64,000 bases of DNA from Methylocystis sp. ATCC 49242 (GTDB lineage Bacteria > Pseudomonadota > Alphaproteobacteria > Rhizobiales > Beijerinckiaceae), in NCBI RefSeq assembly GCF_000188155.2, contig NZ_KE124774.1, positions 2,238,356 through 2,302,355 on the forward strand. The letters run 5' to 3'. A model generated the notes under the pieces. It saw only the letters and a program-made list of their open reading frames with translations. It was not told where the DNA came from and ran no database searches. Shown here piece after piece: positions 34,676 through 41,692 of this stretch. The first letter of the stretch is position 1. Each line of letters begins with the position of its first letter. The position numbers and the translations under genes were made by a program.

Positions 34676-36088
34676 ATGAGTTACGATCTTGTGGTGATCG
34701 GCACGGGTCCGGGCGGCTATGTCTGCGCGATCCGCGCCGCGCAACTGGGCCTGAAGACCGCCGTCGTCGAAAAGGACGCGACCTATGGCGGGACATGCCT
34801 CAATGTCGGCTGCATTCCGTCGAAGGCGCTCCTGCACGCGTCCCACATGTTCGCGGAAGCCTCGCACGGGCTCGCGCCGCTGGGCGTGATCGTCGATCCG
34901 CCGCGGCTCGACCTGCCGGCGATGATGAAGCACAAGGCCGACACTGTCGGCGCGAATGTCAATGGCGTCGCTTTTCTGTTCAAGAAGAACAAGATCGACG
35001 CCTTTCGCGGCGTCGGGCGGCTCGCCGGTCCCGGCAAGGTCGATGTGACCGGCCCGGATGGCGCAACGCAGACGATCGAGACGAAAAACATCGTCATCGC
35101 CACCGGCTCCGCCGTTGCGCCCTTGCGCGACGCCTCCGGCGCGGAAATCGCCATCGATGAAAAACTGGTTGTTTCCTCGACGGGCGCGCTGGCGTTGGAG
35201 AAGGTTCCGCAAAAGCTCGTCATCGTCGGCGCGGGCGTGATCGGGCTGGAGCTGGGCTCGGTGTGGCGGCGCCTGGGCGCGCAGGTCACGGTCATCGAAT
35301 ATCTCGACCGCATTTTGCCCGGCTTCGATCTCGAAGTCGCCTCGCGTTTCCAGAAGGTCCTTGAAAAGCAAGGATTTGCTTTCAGGCTCGCCTCGAAAGT
35401 TACAGGCGTTGCGCAAGCAGGCGCCGGCGCCGTCGTGTCCTGTTCTTCGGTCGACGGCGCGACCTCGGACAAGATCGAGGCCGATACGGTGCTGATCGCG
35501 ACCGGCCGCATCCCCTATACGCAGGGCCTCGGGCTGGAAGAGGCGGGCGTGGAGATGGAGCGCGGGCGCATCGTCATCGACGACCATTTCGCCACCAATG
35601 TCGCGGGCGTCTACGCCATCGGCGACGTCGTTCGCGGGCCGATGCTCGCGCACAAGGCGGAGGACGAGGGCATAGCGATAGCCGAAATCCTCGCCGGCCA
35701 GGCCGGGCATGTGAATTACAACGTCATTCCCGGCGTCGTTTACACCATGCCCGAAGTCGCCTCGGTCGGGATCACCGAGGAAGAAGCCAAGGCGAAAGGC
35801 GTCGCCGTCGCCATCGGCAAATTCCCCTTCTCTGCGAACGGGCGCGCGCGCGCGATGCGCGAAACGGACGGTTTCGTGAAGATCATCGCCGACGCGGCGA
35901 CGGATCGCGTGCTCGGCGTCCATATTCTGGGCGCCGGCGCCGGCGAACTGATCGCGGAAGCGGCCGTGCTGATGGAGTTCTCCGGCTCTGCGGAGGATCT
36001 CGCGCGCACCTGCCACGCCCATCCGACCATGTCGGAGACGATGAAGGAGGCCGCGCTGGCCGTCGCGAAGCGGCCCATCCACATCTGA
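34676..36088 (+). CDS. lpdA: Dihydrolipoyl dehydrogenase
   Basis: 470-residue FAD enzyme that reoxidises lipoyl groups of 2-oxoacid dehydrogenases or the glycine cleavage system. FAD motif VVIGTGPGGYVCAIRAAQLG, redox-active disulfide GGTCLNVGCIPSK, NAD motif VIVGAGVIGLELGSVW, and active-site HAHPTMSE at the C-terminus are all intact. No dehydrogenase subunits are adjacent, so it may be shared among complexes. It starts 33 bases after the DUF1772 gene. Confidence 0.97.
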   Translation: MSYDLVVIGTGPGGYVCAIRAAQLGLKTAVVEKDATYGGTCLNVGCIPSKALLHASHMFAEASHGLAPLGVIVDPPRLDLPAMMKHKADTVGANVNGVAFLFKKNKIDAFRGVGRLAGPGKVDVTGPDGATQTIETKNIVIATGSAVAPLRDASGAEIAIDEKLVVSSTGALALEKVPQKLVIVGAGVIGLELGSVWRRLGAQVTVIEYLDRILPGFDLEVASRFQKVLEKQGFAFRLASKVTGVAQAGAGAVVSCSSVDGATSDKIEADTVLIATGRIPYTQGLGLEEAGVEMERGRIVIDDHFATNVAGVYAIGDVVRGPMLAHKAEDEGIAIAEILAGQAGHVNYNVIPGVVYTMPEVASVGITEEEAKAKGVAVAIGKFPFSANGRARAMRETDGFVKIIADAATDRVLGVHILGAGAGELIAEAAVLMEFSGSAEDLARTCHAHPTMSETMKEAALAVAKRPIHI

Positions 36089-36172
36089 GGCCTCGCGGGA
36101 TTTCTCGACTATCCGGCGAGAGCGGCCCGGTCTTCGAATGGATGGGGCTTGGCGTTTGTCGACGCGGCGCCC

Positions 36173-36203
36173 ACATCTCCTGTGCCTGCCTTTTGGGAGA
36201 TGT
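36173..36203 (+). promoter_or_regulatory. Hairpin that could mask the ribosome binding site of the HslJ-like gene
   Basis: ACATCTCC (36173-36180) is exactly complementary to GGAGATGT (36196-36203), with a 15-base loop; the GGAG (36196-36199) is the Shine-Dalgarno of the ATG at 36209. Folding would hide it. Resembles an RNA thermometer or other translational switch, inferred only from complementarity. Confidence 0.4.
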
Positions 36204-36208
36204 CGATA

Positions 36209-36619
36209 ATGAGATTATTCGCGACCGGCGCCGCCTACGCCCTGCTGGCGCTTTTTTCCGTCACGACCGCCCGAGCCGCGGACGACTCGATCGTCGGGGA
36301 ATGGCGCGTCGAACGACTCGACGGGGCGCCGCTCGTGCCGGGCTCGACCGCCACCATGCAGTTCGCCGCCGACGGCCGCGTGGGCGGAAAAGGCTCCTGC
36401 AACCGCTACGGTTCCGGCTACACGATCGATGGGGACAGCATCAGCTTTACCGGAGCGATGGCCACGCGGATGGCCTGCGCGCCCGCCCTGATGCGACAGG
36501 AGGCGCGCTTTCTGTCCGTCTTCAGCGGCGAGGCGCGCTGGACCATCGATCACGACACGCTGACGCTGAAAGGCGAGACTGGCGTCATCGTACACGCCAA
36601 ACGCTCAACGCGCGGGTAA
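36209..36619 (+). CDS. META-domain (HslJ-like) secreted protein
   Basis: 136 residues with a signal peptide ending RAADD. The META domain is recognisable: GEWRVERLDGAPLVPGSTAT, GRVGGKGSCNRYGSGYTIDG and FTGAMATRMACAPALMRQEA. HslJ in E. coli is a heat-shock-inducible envelope protein; molecular role unknown. Start at 36209 because GGAG is 9 bases upstream; ATG 36200 is too close to it. A hairpin may cover this site. Confidence 0.85.
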   Translation: MRLFATGAAYALLALFSVTTARAADDSIVGEWRVERLDGAPLVPGSTATMQFAADGRVGGKGSCNRYGSGYTIDGDSISFTGAMATRMACAPALMRQEARFLSVFSGEARWTIDHDTLTLKGETGVIVHAKRSTRG

Positions 36620-36660
36620 AATCCCGATTCGCGGCGCCCGCGGATGTCGAGGAAAATGTA

Positions 36661-37227
36661 ATGGAGCAGATCAAACGCCGGCTGAAGCGCGCTTTCTGGA
36701 TCGCCGTCGCGCTCATCTTCCTGCTCGAAAGCTGGCTTTGGGACCATGTGAGGGAATGGCTGCGCGCGCTGGAACGCGCGCTCGGCATGGAGCGTATGGA
36801 ACCCTGGCTGCGCGACCTCGTCGCGCGAATGTCGCCGCCCGCAACGCTCGCGCTGTTCGCAATTCCGGCGCTGGCGGTCTTTCCCCTTAAATTACTGGCG
36901 GTGGCGGTTGTCGCCAGCGGCCATGTCGTGAGCGGGGTGATCGCGATATTTATCGCCAAGACTCTGGCGCTCGGCGTTACATCCTTTCTTTTCGACATCT
37001 GCCGCGACAAGCTGCTCGAAATGCAGTGGTTCGGACGCTTCTATTCGCTGGTGCTCGATGCGCGCGCCTGGGCGAGCGCGCTGGTTGCGCCGCTGAGGGC
37101 GCAGATCCACGAGTTGACGAGGGAGGTCCGGACGCAGTTCGCCACGATCATCGGCCCCGAAAGCGGCAATTTGCGACGACGGCTCGCGCGGCTGCGCGAA
37201 CTCGCGCGCCCAAAACGCTCGGCCTGA
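36661..37227 (+). CDS. Membrane protein of unknown function
   Basis: 188 residues. One N-terminal helix (RAFWIAVALIFLLESWLWDH), a charged segment, then two helices (TLALFAIPALAVFPLKLLAV and GHVVSGVIAIFIAKTLALGV), then a charged helical tail ending in arginines. Related uncharacterised proteins occur in Rhizobiales. AGGA 7 bases before ATG 36661. The stop lies 6 bases from the convergent micropeptide gene. Confidence 0.75.
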   Translation: MEQIKRRLKRAFWIAVALIFLLESWLWDHVREWLRALERALGMERMEPWLRDLVARMSPPATLALFAIPALAVFPLKLLAVAVVASGHVVSGVIAIFIAKTLALGVTSFLFDICRDKLLEMQWFGRFYSLVLDARAWASALVAPLRAQIHELTREVRTQFATIIGPESGNLRRRLARLRELARPKRSA

Positions 37228-37233
37228 CGCCGG

Positions 37234-37362
37234 TCACTCGCAGATCGCATATCCGAAACAGAAATCATCCGCGGCCGACGGCGACGTATTGAAAATCGTC
37301 GCCGCGCTCGCGACGCCTGCGGCGAATAAGACGATAAATAAAGATATGGCCGCCTTACGCAT
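37234..37362 (-). CDS. Micropeptide A: 42-residue precursor with DFCxGYAIC tail
   Basis: A 42-residue frame: signal peptide MRKAAISLFIVLFAAGVASA (1-20) and a 22-residue mature part ending DDFCFGYAICE. A run of six G with 6 bases to the ATG may serve as ribosome binding site. The last residues match those of the next frame upstream (37537-37689), with synonymous changes in six codons, which argues that both are translated. The two cysteines, five residues apart, could form a disulfide or be modified. No known family; copper-chelating methanobactin precursors have a different core. Confidence 0.6.
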   Translation of the reverse strand: MRKAAISLFIVLFAAGVASAATIFNTSPSAADDFCFGYAICE

Positions 37363-37536
37363 GTGAGCCCCCCAAAAAATCTTGCGCGGCGAATGCATCG
37401 CTCGCCGATTGAAATGAACGGTGAAGGGCGGAGGAGCCGGGTTGCTTTTCTTGGAGCAAGATCTCAGTCTTCGAGCCTTCTTCCTATTAACGCTAACCGG
37501 CCGCCCGCGTTCCGTTAAATTTTGTGGATGACGCAA

Positions 37537-37689
37537 CTAGCGGCATATTGCGTAACCGGCGCAAAAATCACTCTTTTCCATGTGGACGGCCGCGAGGCGA
37601 TAGCCTCCGGCGGCCGCGCCGACGAGAAGAAATGCGCAAATAGCCAGCATTGCGATCCGTGCTGTGTGGCGTATCGCCGAAATCTCCAT
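37537..37689 (-). CDS. Micropeptide B: 50-residue precursor with DFCxGYAIC tail
   Basis: A 50-residue frame with a very good ribosome binding site (GGGAGG, 5 bases before the ATG at 37689). Residues 8-30 (HTARIAMLAICAFLLVGAAA) are a membrane anchor or uncleaved signal; the exported tail is GGYRLAAVHMEKSDFCAGYA followed by ICR. It shares D-F-C-x-G-Y-A-I-C with micropeptide A 174 bases downstream. Outside the hydrophobic segment and this tail the two differ in sequence, so they look like old paralogues. Function unknown. Confidence 0.65.
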   Translation of the reverse strand: MEISAIRHTARIAMLAICAFLLVGAAAGGYRLAAVHMEKSDFCAGYAICR

Positions 37690-37836
37690 CTCCGCCTCCC
37701 CTCCAACGAGAAACAAGATGAAATTAACCATCCGCGCAGCCGGACGGCGTGCGCCAGCGCTCATTTCGGAAGAGGGGCGGAGGGGAAAACGGTCCGCGAG
37801 ACGCCGCGGGAAAATCAATAAAAATCGGACCGATTG

Positions 37837-37872
37837 AAAAAGCGGCCCTCTCTCCGCAACCGGGGAGAGGGC
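37837..37872 (-). terminator. Intrinsic terminator after the YkuD lipoprotein gene
   Basis: GCCCTCTCTCC (37845-37855) pairs over 11 positions with GGGGAGAGGGC (37862-37872); the minus strand then runs CGCTTTTT. A member of the CCCTCCCC-type palindrome group. Confidence 0.7.
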
Positions 37873-37882
37873 GCGAGAAGCG

Positions 37883-38488
37883 TCAGATCACCACGACCTT
37901 GGTGCCGACCTTGACGCGATTGTAGAGGTCGATGGCGTCGATGTCGCGCATACGGATGCAGCCCGAGGAAACGCCCTGGCCGATCTTCTCCGGCTCATTG
38001 GTGCCGTGGATGCGGTACAGCGTGTCCTTGCCGTCCTGATAGAGATAAAGCGCGCGCGAGCCGAGCGGATTGTCCGGCCCGCCCGGGAGGCCGCCGGCGT
38101 CCGCCGTCGGCTGAAGATGAGGCCAGCGCTCCAGCATGTCCTTGGGCGGAATCCAGCGCGGCCACTCCTGCATCGCGCCGACATAGGCGCGGCCGGTCCA
38201 GCCCATGGCGTCCTGGCCCGTCGCGACGCCGTAGCGCACGGCCTTTCCGCCCGGCATGACGTAATAGAGGAAGTGGTGACGCGAATCGACGACGATGGAG
38301 CCGACGGGTTCGCTCGTCTTGTAATCGACCAGATAACGCTCGAACTCCGAACCGATCTGAGCCTGGGGCGCAAGCGCCATGAATTCGGCGTCGCGGCCGG
38401 AGAGCTTGGGATCCGGCAACCGCGTGCCGTTACAAGCCGAAAGCGCGACTGCAGAGAGAGTCGCAGCAAGCAATAGCCTCAAATTCAT
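37883..38488 (-). CDS. L,D-transpeptidase (YkuD domain) lipoprotein
   Basis: 201 residues. Lipobox ALSAC with lipidated C19, then the YkuD domain: GSIVVDSRHHFLYYVMPGGK, WPRWIPPKDMLERWPHL, GTNEPEKIGQGVSSGCIRMR with H161 and C177. Makes 3-3 crosslinks or attaches proteins to peptidoglycan in the periplasm. GGGGGA upstream of ATG 38488. The second L,D-transpeptidase-type fold in the window, unrelated in arrangement to the DUF2778 protein. Confidence 0.95.
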   Translation of the reverse strand: MNLRLLLAATLSAVALSACNGTRLPDPKLSGRDAEFMALAPQAQIGSEFERYLVDYKTSEPVGSIVVDSRHHFLYYVMPGGKAVRYGVATGQDAMGWTGRAYVGAMQEWPRWIPPKDMLERWPHLQPTADAGGLPGGPDNPLGSRALYLYQDGKDTLYRIHGTNEPEKIGQGVSSGCIRMRDIDAIDLYNRVKVGTKVVVI

Positions 38489-38748
38489 AATGGTCCCCCT
38501 TTCCGCCGCGGAACAGACGTTAGCAAAGCCTTACCACGAACTTGCCCGCAACCTATCGGTGCAACACGCTCGCCGAAGCAATATTCTCGCTGTGTTGCGC
38601 AGGCGCCACGGCCAATTTTTCGCCACAAAGCGGCTCGCCGGAAATGCAAAGCTTGGCGTCTTCCAATTTTCATGGACATAAGCGAATGAACGGCGGAAAC
38701 TGATAAAAAAGAGCGGTCACAAAGGCCGACTCGCACGGCGGCGTTGCG

Positions 38749-39678
38749 GTGAGAACCCTGATTTTCACACATTCGAGTGGTCTTGCGCATGAGATGGGCC
38801 CCGGTCATCCGGAGCAGCCCGAGCGGCTGCGCGCCATAGAACGTGGACTGGAGGCGGAGCGCTTCCAGTCGCTTGGGCGCGTCGAAAGCCCCGCCGCGTC
38901 CCTCGACGCAATATTGCGCGTTCATCCGCAAGCCTATGTCTCGGCGCTGGAGGAAGCCGCGCCCAGGGAGGGCTACGCCGCGCTCGACAGCGACACGCTG
39001 ATGTGCCCGAAGACGATGGAGGCGATCTGGCGCGCCGCAGGTGGAGCCGTCGCCGCGGTCGACGAGGTGATGAGCGGCGCCGCCGACACGGCTTTCGTCG
39101 CGGCGCGGCCGCCCGGCCACCATGCAAGCGCGCGCAATCCGATGGGCTTCTGCTTTGTCAACAATGTCGCGGTAGCCGCGCGCCACGCGCAGACCGCCTA
39201 CGGCGCCGAGCGCGTCGCCATCGTCGATTTCGACGTGCATCACGGCAATGGCACGCAGGATATCTTCTGGTCCGACAACAGCGTGCTGTTCTGCTCGACT
39301 CATCAGGCGCCCTTCTATCCCGGCACCGGCGGGCGCAACGAGACGGGCGAACATGGCACGATCGTCAATGCGCCGCTTTTCGCCGGTTCAACCGGCGACG
39401 CCTTTCACGAAGCGCTGGCCGACCGGATTCTGCCGCGGCTGCGGGACTTCGCGCCGGACCTCATCCTGATTTCCGCGGGGTTCGACGCCCACGAACGCGA
39501 CCCGCTCGGCGGGCTGCGGCTGAAGGAGCGGGACTTCGGCGAAGCGACGAAGCGGCTGCTGGACGTCGCGGACAAAAGCTGCGGCGGCCGGCTCGTCTCA
39601 CTCCTCGAAGGCGGATACGATCTGGAGGCGCTGAGCGGCAGCGTCTCGGCCCATGTGCTCGCGCTCATGGGGGCGTGA
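38749..39678 (+). CDS. Histone deacetylase family (acetylpolyamine amidohydrolase-like) protein
   Basis: 309 residues, zinc amidohydrolase. Active-site motifs are intact: AARPPGHHA, VDFDVHHGNGTQ, SAGFDAHERDPLGG and LLEGGYDLEAL. Bacterial members deacetylate polyamines, acetoin-related or other N-acetyl substrates; specificity cannot be told. GTG 38749 is the start that gives the normal RTLIFTHSSGLAHEMGPGHP N-terminus. Its 3' end overlaps the convergent coiled-coil gene by 14 bases. Confidence 0.93.
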   Translation: MRTLIFTHSSGLAHEMGPGHPEQPERLRAIERGLEAERFQSLGRVESPAASLDAILRVHPQAYVSALEEAAPREGYAALDSDTLMCPKTMEAIWRAAGGAVAAVDEVMSGAADTAFVAARPPGHHASARNPMGFCFVNNVAVAARHAQTAYGAERVAIVDFDVHHGNGTQDIFWSDNSVLFCSTHQAPFYPGTGGRNETGEHGTIVNAPLFAGSTGDAFHEALADRILPRLRDFAPDLILISAGFDAHERDPLGGLRLKERDFGEATKRLLDVADKSCGGRLVSLLEGGYDLEALSGSVSAHVLALMGA

Positions 39679-41185
39679 TACGGCGCAACCCATTTGCGAA
39701 AACAGCCTCCGCCTCGGCGGCGTTGTGCGCCTCTTCGGCGCGCGCCAATATGTCGGCGAGCTTCACTTCCTCGTCACGCGGCGGCTGGAACCGCTGCTGT
39801 CGCGCGGCCTCCAGCGCGCCCGCCGTCACCCGCTTGGAGAGCCGCTCCTTTTCGAGTTGCTCGGTGAGGTCGTGCACCGTCTTTTCGAGTTGCGCGCGGC
39901 GCTCGTCGAACCGCTTCGTTTCGGCCGCGAGACGCTCGCCGGCGAGCTCCGCCTTGCGCTTTGATTGCTCGACCTCCGTCGAAAGATCGCGCATGGCGCG
40001 GATCAGGCTCTTGGCGCGCTGGCTCAGCCGCGCATTTGCGCCTTCCTGATCGGTGAGCCTCTGTTTCAGCTGCGCGGCCTCGTGCGCGACTTTTCCCGCA
40101 TATTCCGACAGGCCGGCAATTTTCTTTTCGAGCTCCTGCGCGCGGCGTTCTGTCGCCCGGCTCTCGGCGATCTTCGCCTGCAGTTCTGCCCGCACTTCGG
40201 AAAGCAGCTTGTCGCGCGCCTGCGCATGGGCGGACAGCATGTCGATCTTCGCCTCGAGTTCGGCGATGTGGCGGCTGTCCGCCTCCTTCTCCTCGCGCCA
40301 CGCCGCATGCGCCTTCTGGTGCTCGGCCTGATTGGCGGTGAAGAGTTCGTCGAGCCTGGTCAGCTGACGCCCGTCGGATTCGAGCGCGATCTCCAGTTCA
40401 CGAACCTTGTCGGCTAGCCCTTTCGCCTGAAGCTGGCTCTCGCTGTAGGCGTTCTGCAGCTTCGCGTGGTTCTGCTGGCTTTCGTTGAGATTCGCCTGAA
40501 GCTTCTCGACATGCTGTCGGGCGAAGACCAGCTGATCGCGAAGCGCGGCGAGGTCGCCCTGGAGCTGCGAGACCTGCGCGTCGTTTCTTTCGTTGGTCGC
40601 CTGCGCCGCCTCTAGCGCGTTCTTGAGATGAAACGACTGGCCGCGCTCGGCCTCCAGCGTCTGGCGCAATTGCGCTGCGTCATCGATGGCCTCGCGCAAA
40701 TCCGCCTCGACCGCCTCTATCCGCGCCTCACGGCTGCGCGTCGAGGCCTTCAGACGATCATTCTCGGCGCGAAGCAGGCTGTTTTCCGCAAGGATCTCTT
40801 CCCTGCTGTCATGGAGCGCGCGGGACTCGGCTTTCAGATCGGCGAGCGCGCCCTCGGAGAGCGCGAGCATCATCGCGCGCTCGACGAGCGCCGCATTGGT
40901 CTGCTCACGCACCGCCAGGATTTGCCCGATCCAGCCGGAGATTTCGATGAAATTTTCCCTCAGCGCGGCAAGCTCGTCGATCTTGCGGACGAAATCCACG
41001 CAGCGATTCTTGATCTCTTCGTTCTCGGCGCCGATCTGGTCGAGCGTTTCCTGCGAGAGCGCCGCGTCCTTTGGCTCCTGTTCGGCAGGACGGCGGCCCT
41101 GGCCGACCCAGCTCGACAGTTTCGTCAGAAGATTTTCCCGATCCTGCGGGGAGGGCGACGCGGGCGCAATCATGATACTCGACAT
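39665..41185 (-). CDS. Long coiled-coil protein, crescentin-like
   Basis: 506 residues, nearly all predicted coiled coil from about residue 45 to 470 (heptads rich in Ala, Glu, Leu, Gln, Arg), no membrane helix, no nucleotide-binding motif. Segments ENEEIKNRCVDFVRKIDELA, FIEISGWIGQILAVREQTNA and SEYAGKVAHEAAQLKQRL are non-repetitive. Size and layout resemble the intermediate-filament-like crescentin of Caulobacter and its rhizobial relatives, so a cell-shape or scaffold role is possible. The start at 41185 has a weak GGGA upstream; 41173 is an alternative. It is not an SMC. Confidence 0.7.
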   Translation of the reverse strand: MSSIMIAPASPSPQDRENLLTKLSSWVGQGRRPAEQEPKDAALSQETLDQIGAENEEIKNRCVDFVRKIDELAALRENFIEISGWIGQILAVREQTNAALVERAMMLALSEGALADLKAESRALHDSREEILAENSLLRAENDRLKASTRSREARIEAVEADLREAIDDAAQLRQTLEAERGQSFHLKNALEAAQATNERNDAQVSQLQGDLAALRDQLVFARQHVEKLQANLNESQQNHAKLQNAYSESQLQAKGLADKVRELEIALESDGRQLTRLDELFTANQAEHQKAHAAWREEKEADSRHIAELEAKIDMLSAHAQARDKLLSEVRAELQAKIAESRATERRAQELEKKIAGLSEYAGKVAHEAAQLKQRLTDQEGANARLSQRAKSLIRAMRDLSTEVEQSKRKAELAGERLAAETKRFDERRAQLEKTVHDLTEQLEKERLSKRVTAGALEAARQQRFQPPRDEEVKLADILARAEEAHNAAEAEAVFANGLRRITPP

Positions 41186-41352
41186 TTCAATGTTCCCATC
41201 ACGCAAAAACGCGCCCGCCGCCGGGAGGAGCGGCGGCAGAGTAACAGCCCCTCCCATAAAGATGCGGCAGATTTTCTGAAAACACAATTAAAGTCACAAG
41301 CTTAAGAACAAGGCTAAGCTTGAAGCGGTTAACCCGATGCTTTCATTGCAAG

Positions 41353-41377
41353 AAAAAACCGCCGCTGTTGCGGCGGT
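41353..41377 (-). terminator. Intrinsic terminator downstream of rpmJ (second of two)
   Basis: ACCGCCGC / GCGGCGGT 8-bp stem with a 4-base loop (41358-41377), followed on the minus strand by TTTTTT. Lies 14 bases beyond another terminator. Confidence 0.75.
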
Positions 41378-41390
41378 CGGCCAGCAAATG

Positions 41391-41423
41391 AAAAAGCCGC
41401 GAAGCCCGACCGGGCTCGCGGCT
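41391..41423 (-). terminator. Intrinsic terminator downstream of rpmJ (first of two)
   Basis: AGCCGCG-A-AGCCCG (41395-41408) pairs with CGGGCTCGCGGCT (41411-41423), one bulged base; minus strand continues in TTTTT. A second terminator follows at 41353-41377. Confidence 0.8.
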
Positions 41424-41450
41424 GTTTTCGAAAGGCGTGCAGCGCCCGTA

Positions 41451-41576
41451 TCAGCCCTGGCGGGCCTTGTAGCGCTTCTGCACCTTGTTGATCACATAAA
41501 CGCGGCCCTTGCGGCGCACGATCTGGTTGGCGCGGTGGCGCGAACGCAGTGATTTCAGAGAGTTGCGGACTTTCAT
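41451..41576 (-). CDS. rpmJ: 50S ribosomal protein L36
   Basis: 41 residues: [20 protein letters not shown], then [20 protein letters not shown]. This is the zinc-independent L36 form (no cysteines), the only form in many alphaproteobacteria. GAGG 8 bases before ATG 41576. Stand-alone gene followed by two tandem terminators. Confidence 0.96.
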   Translation of the reverse strand: MKVRNSLKSLRSRHRANQIVRRKGRVYVINKVQKRYKARQG

Positions 41577-41692
41577 CGATCTATCCTCGGCAACAACACA
41601 TTGGCCGGGATGAACGCCCAGCGCATCGTTCGGAGGTGGCTATGCCAAATTTTGCGCCGCCGATCAAGTCGAAAGCGCTACGGCGTCCCGCC

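Noticed and set aside
33809-36082. A 757-codon minus-strand frame opposite lpdA
   Set aside because: Antisense shadow; lpdA motifs on the plus strand are complete.
37234-37689. Micropeptides as methanobactin precursors
   Set aside because: No leader resembling MbnA, no core with the paired cysteine pattern, and no MbnB/MbnC-type genes nearby.
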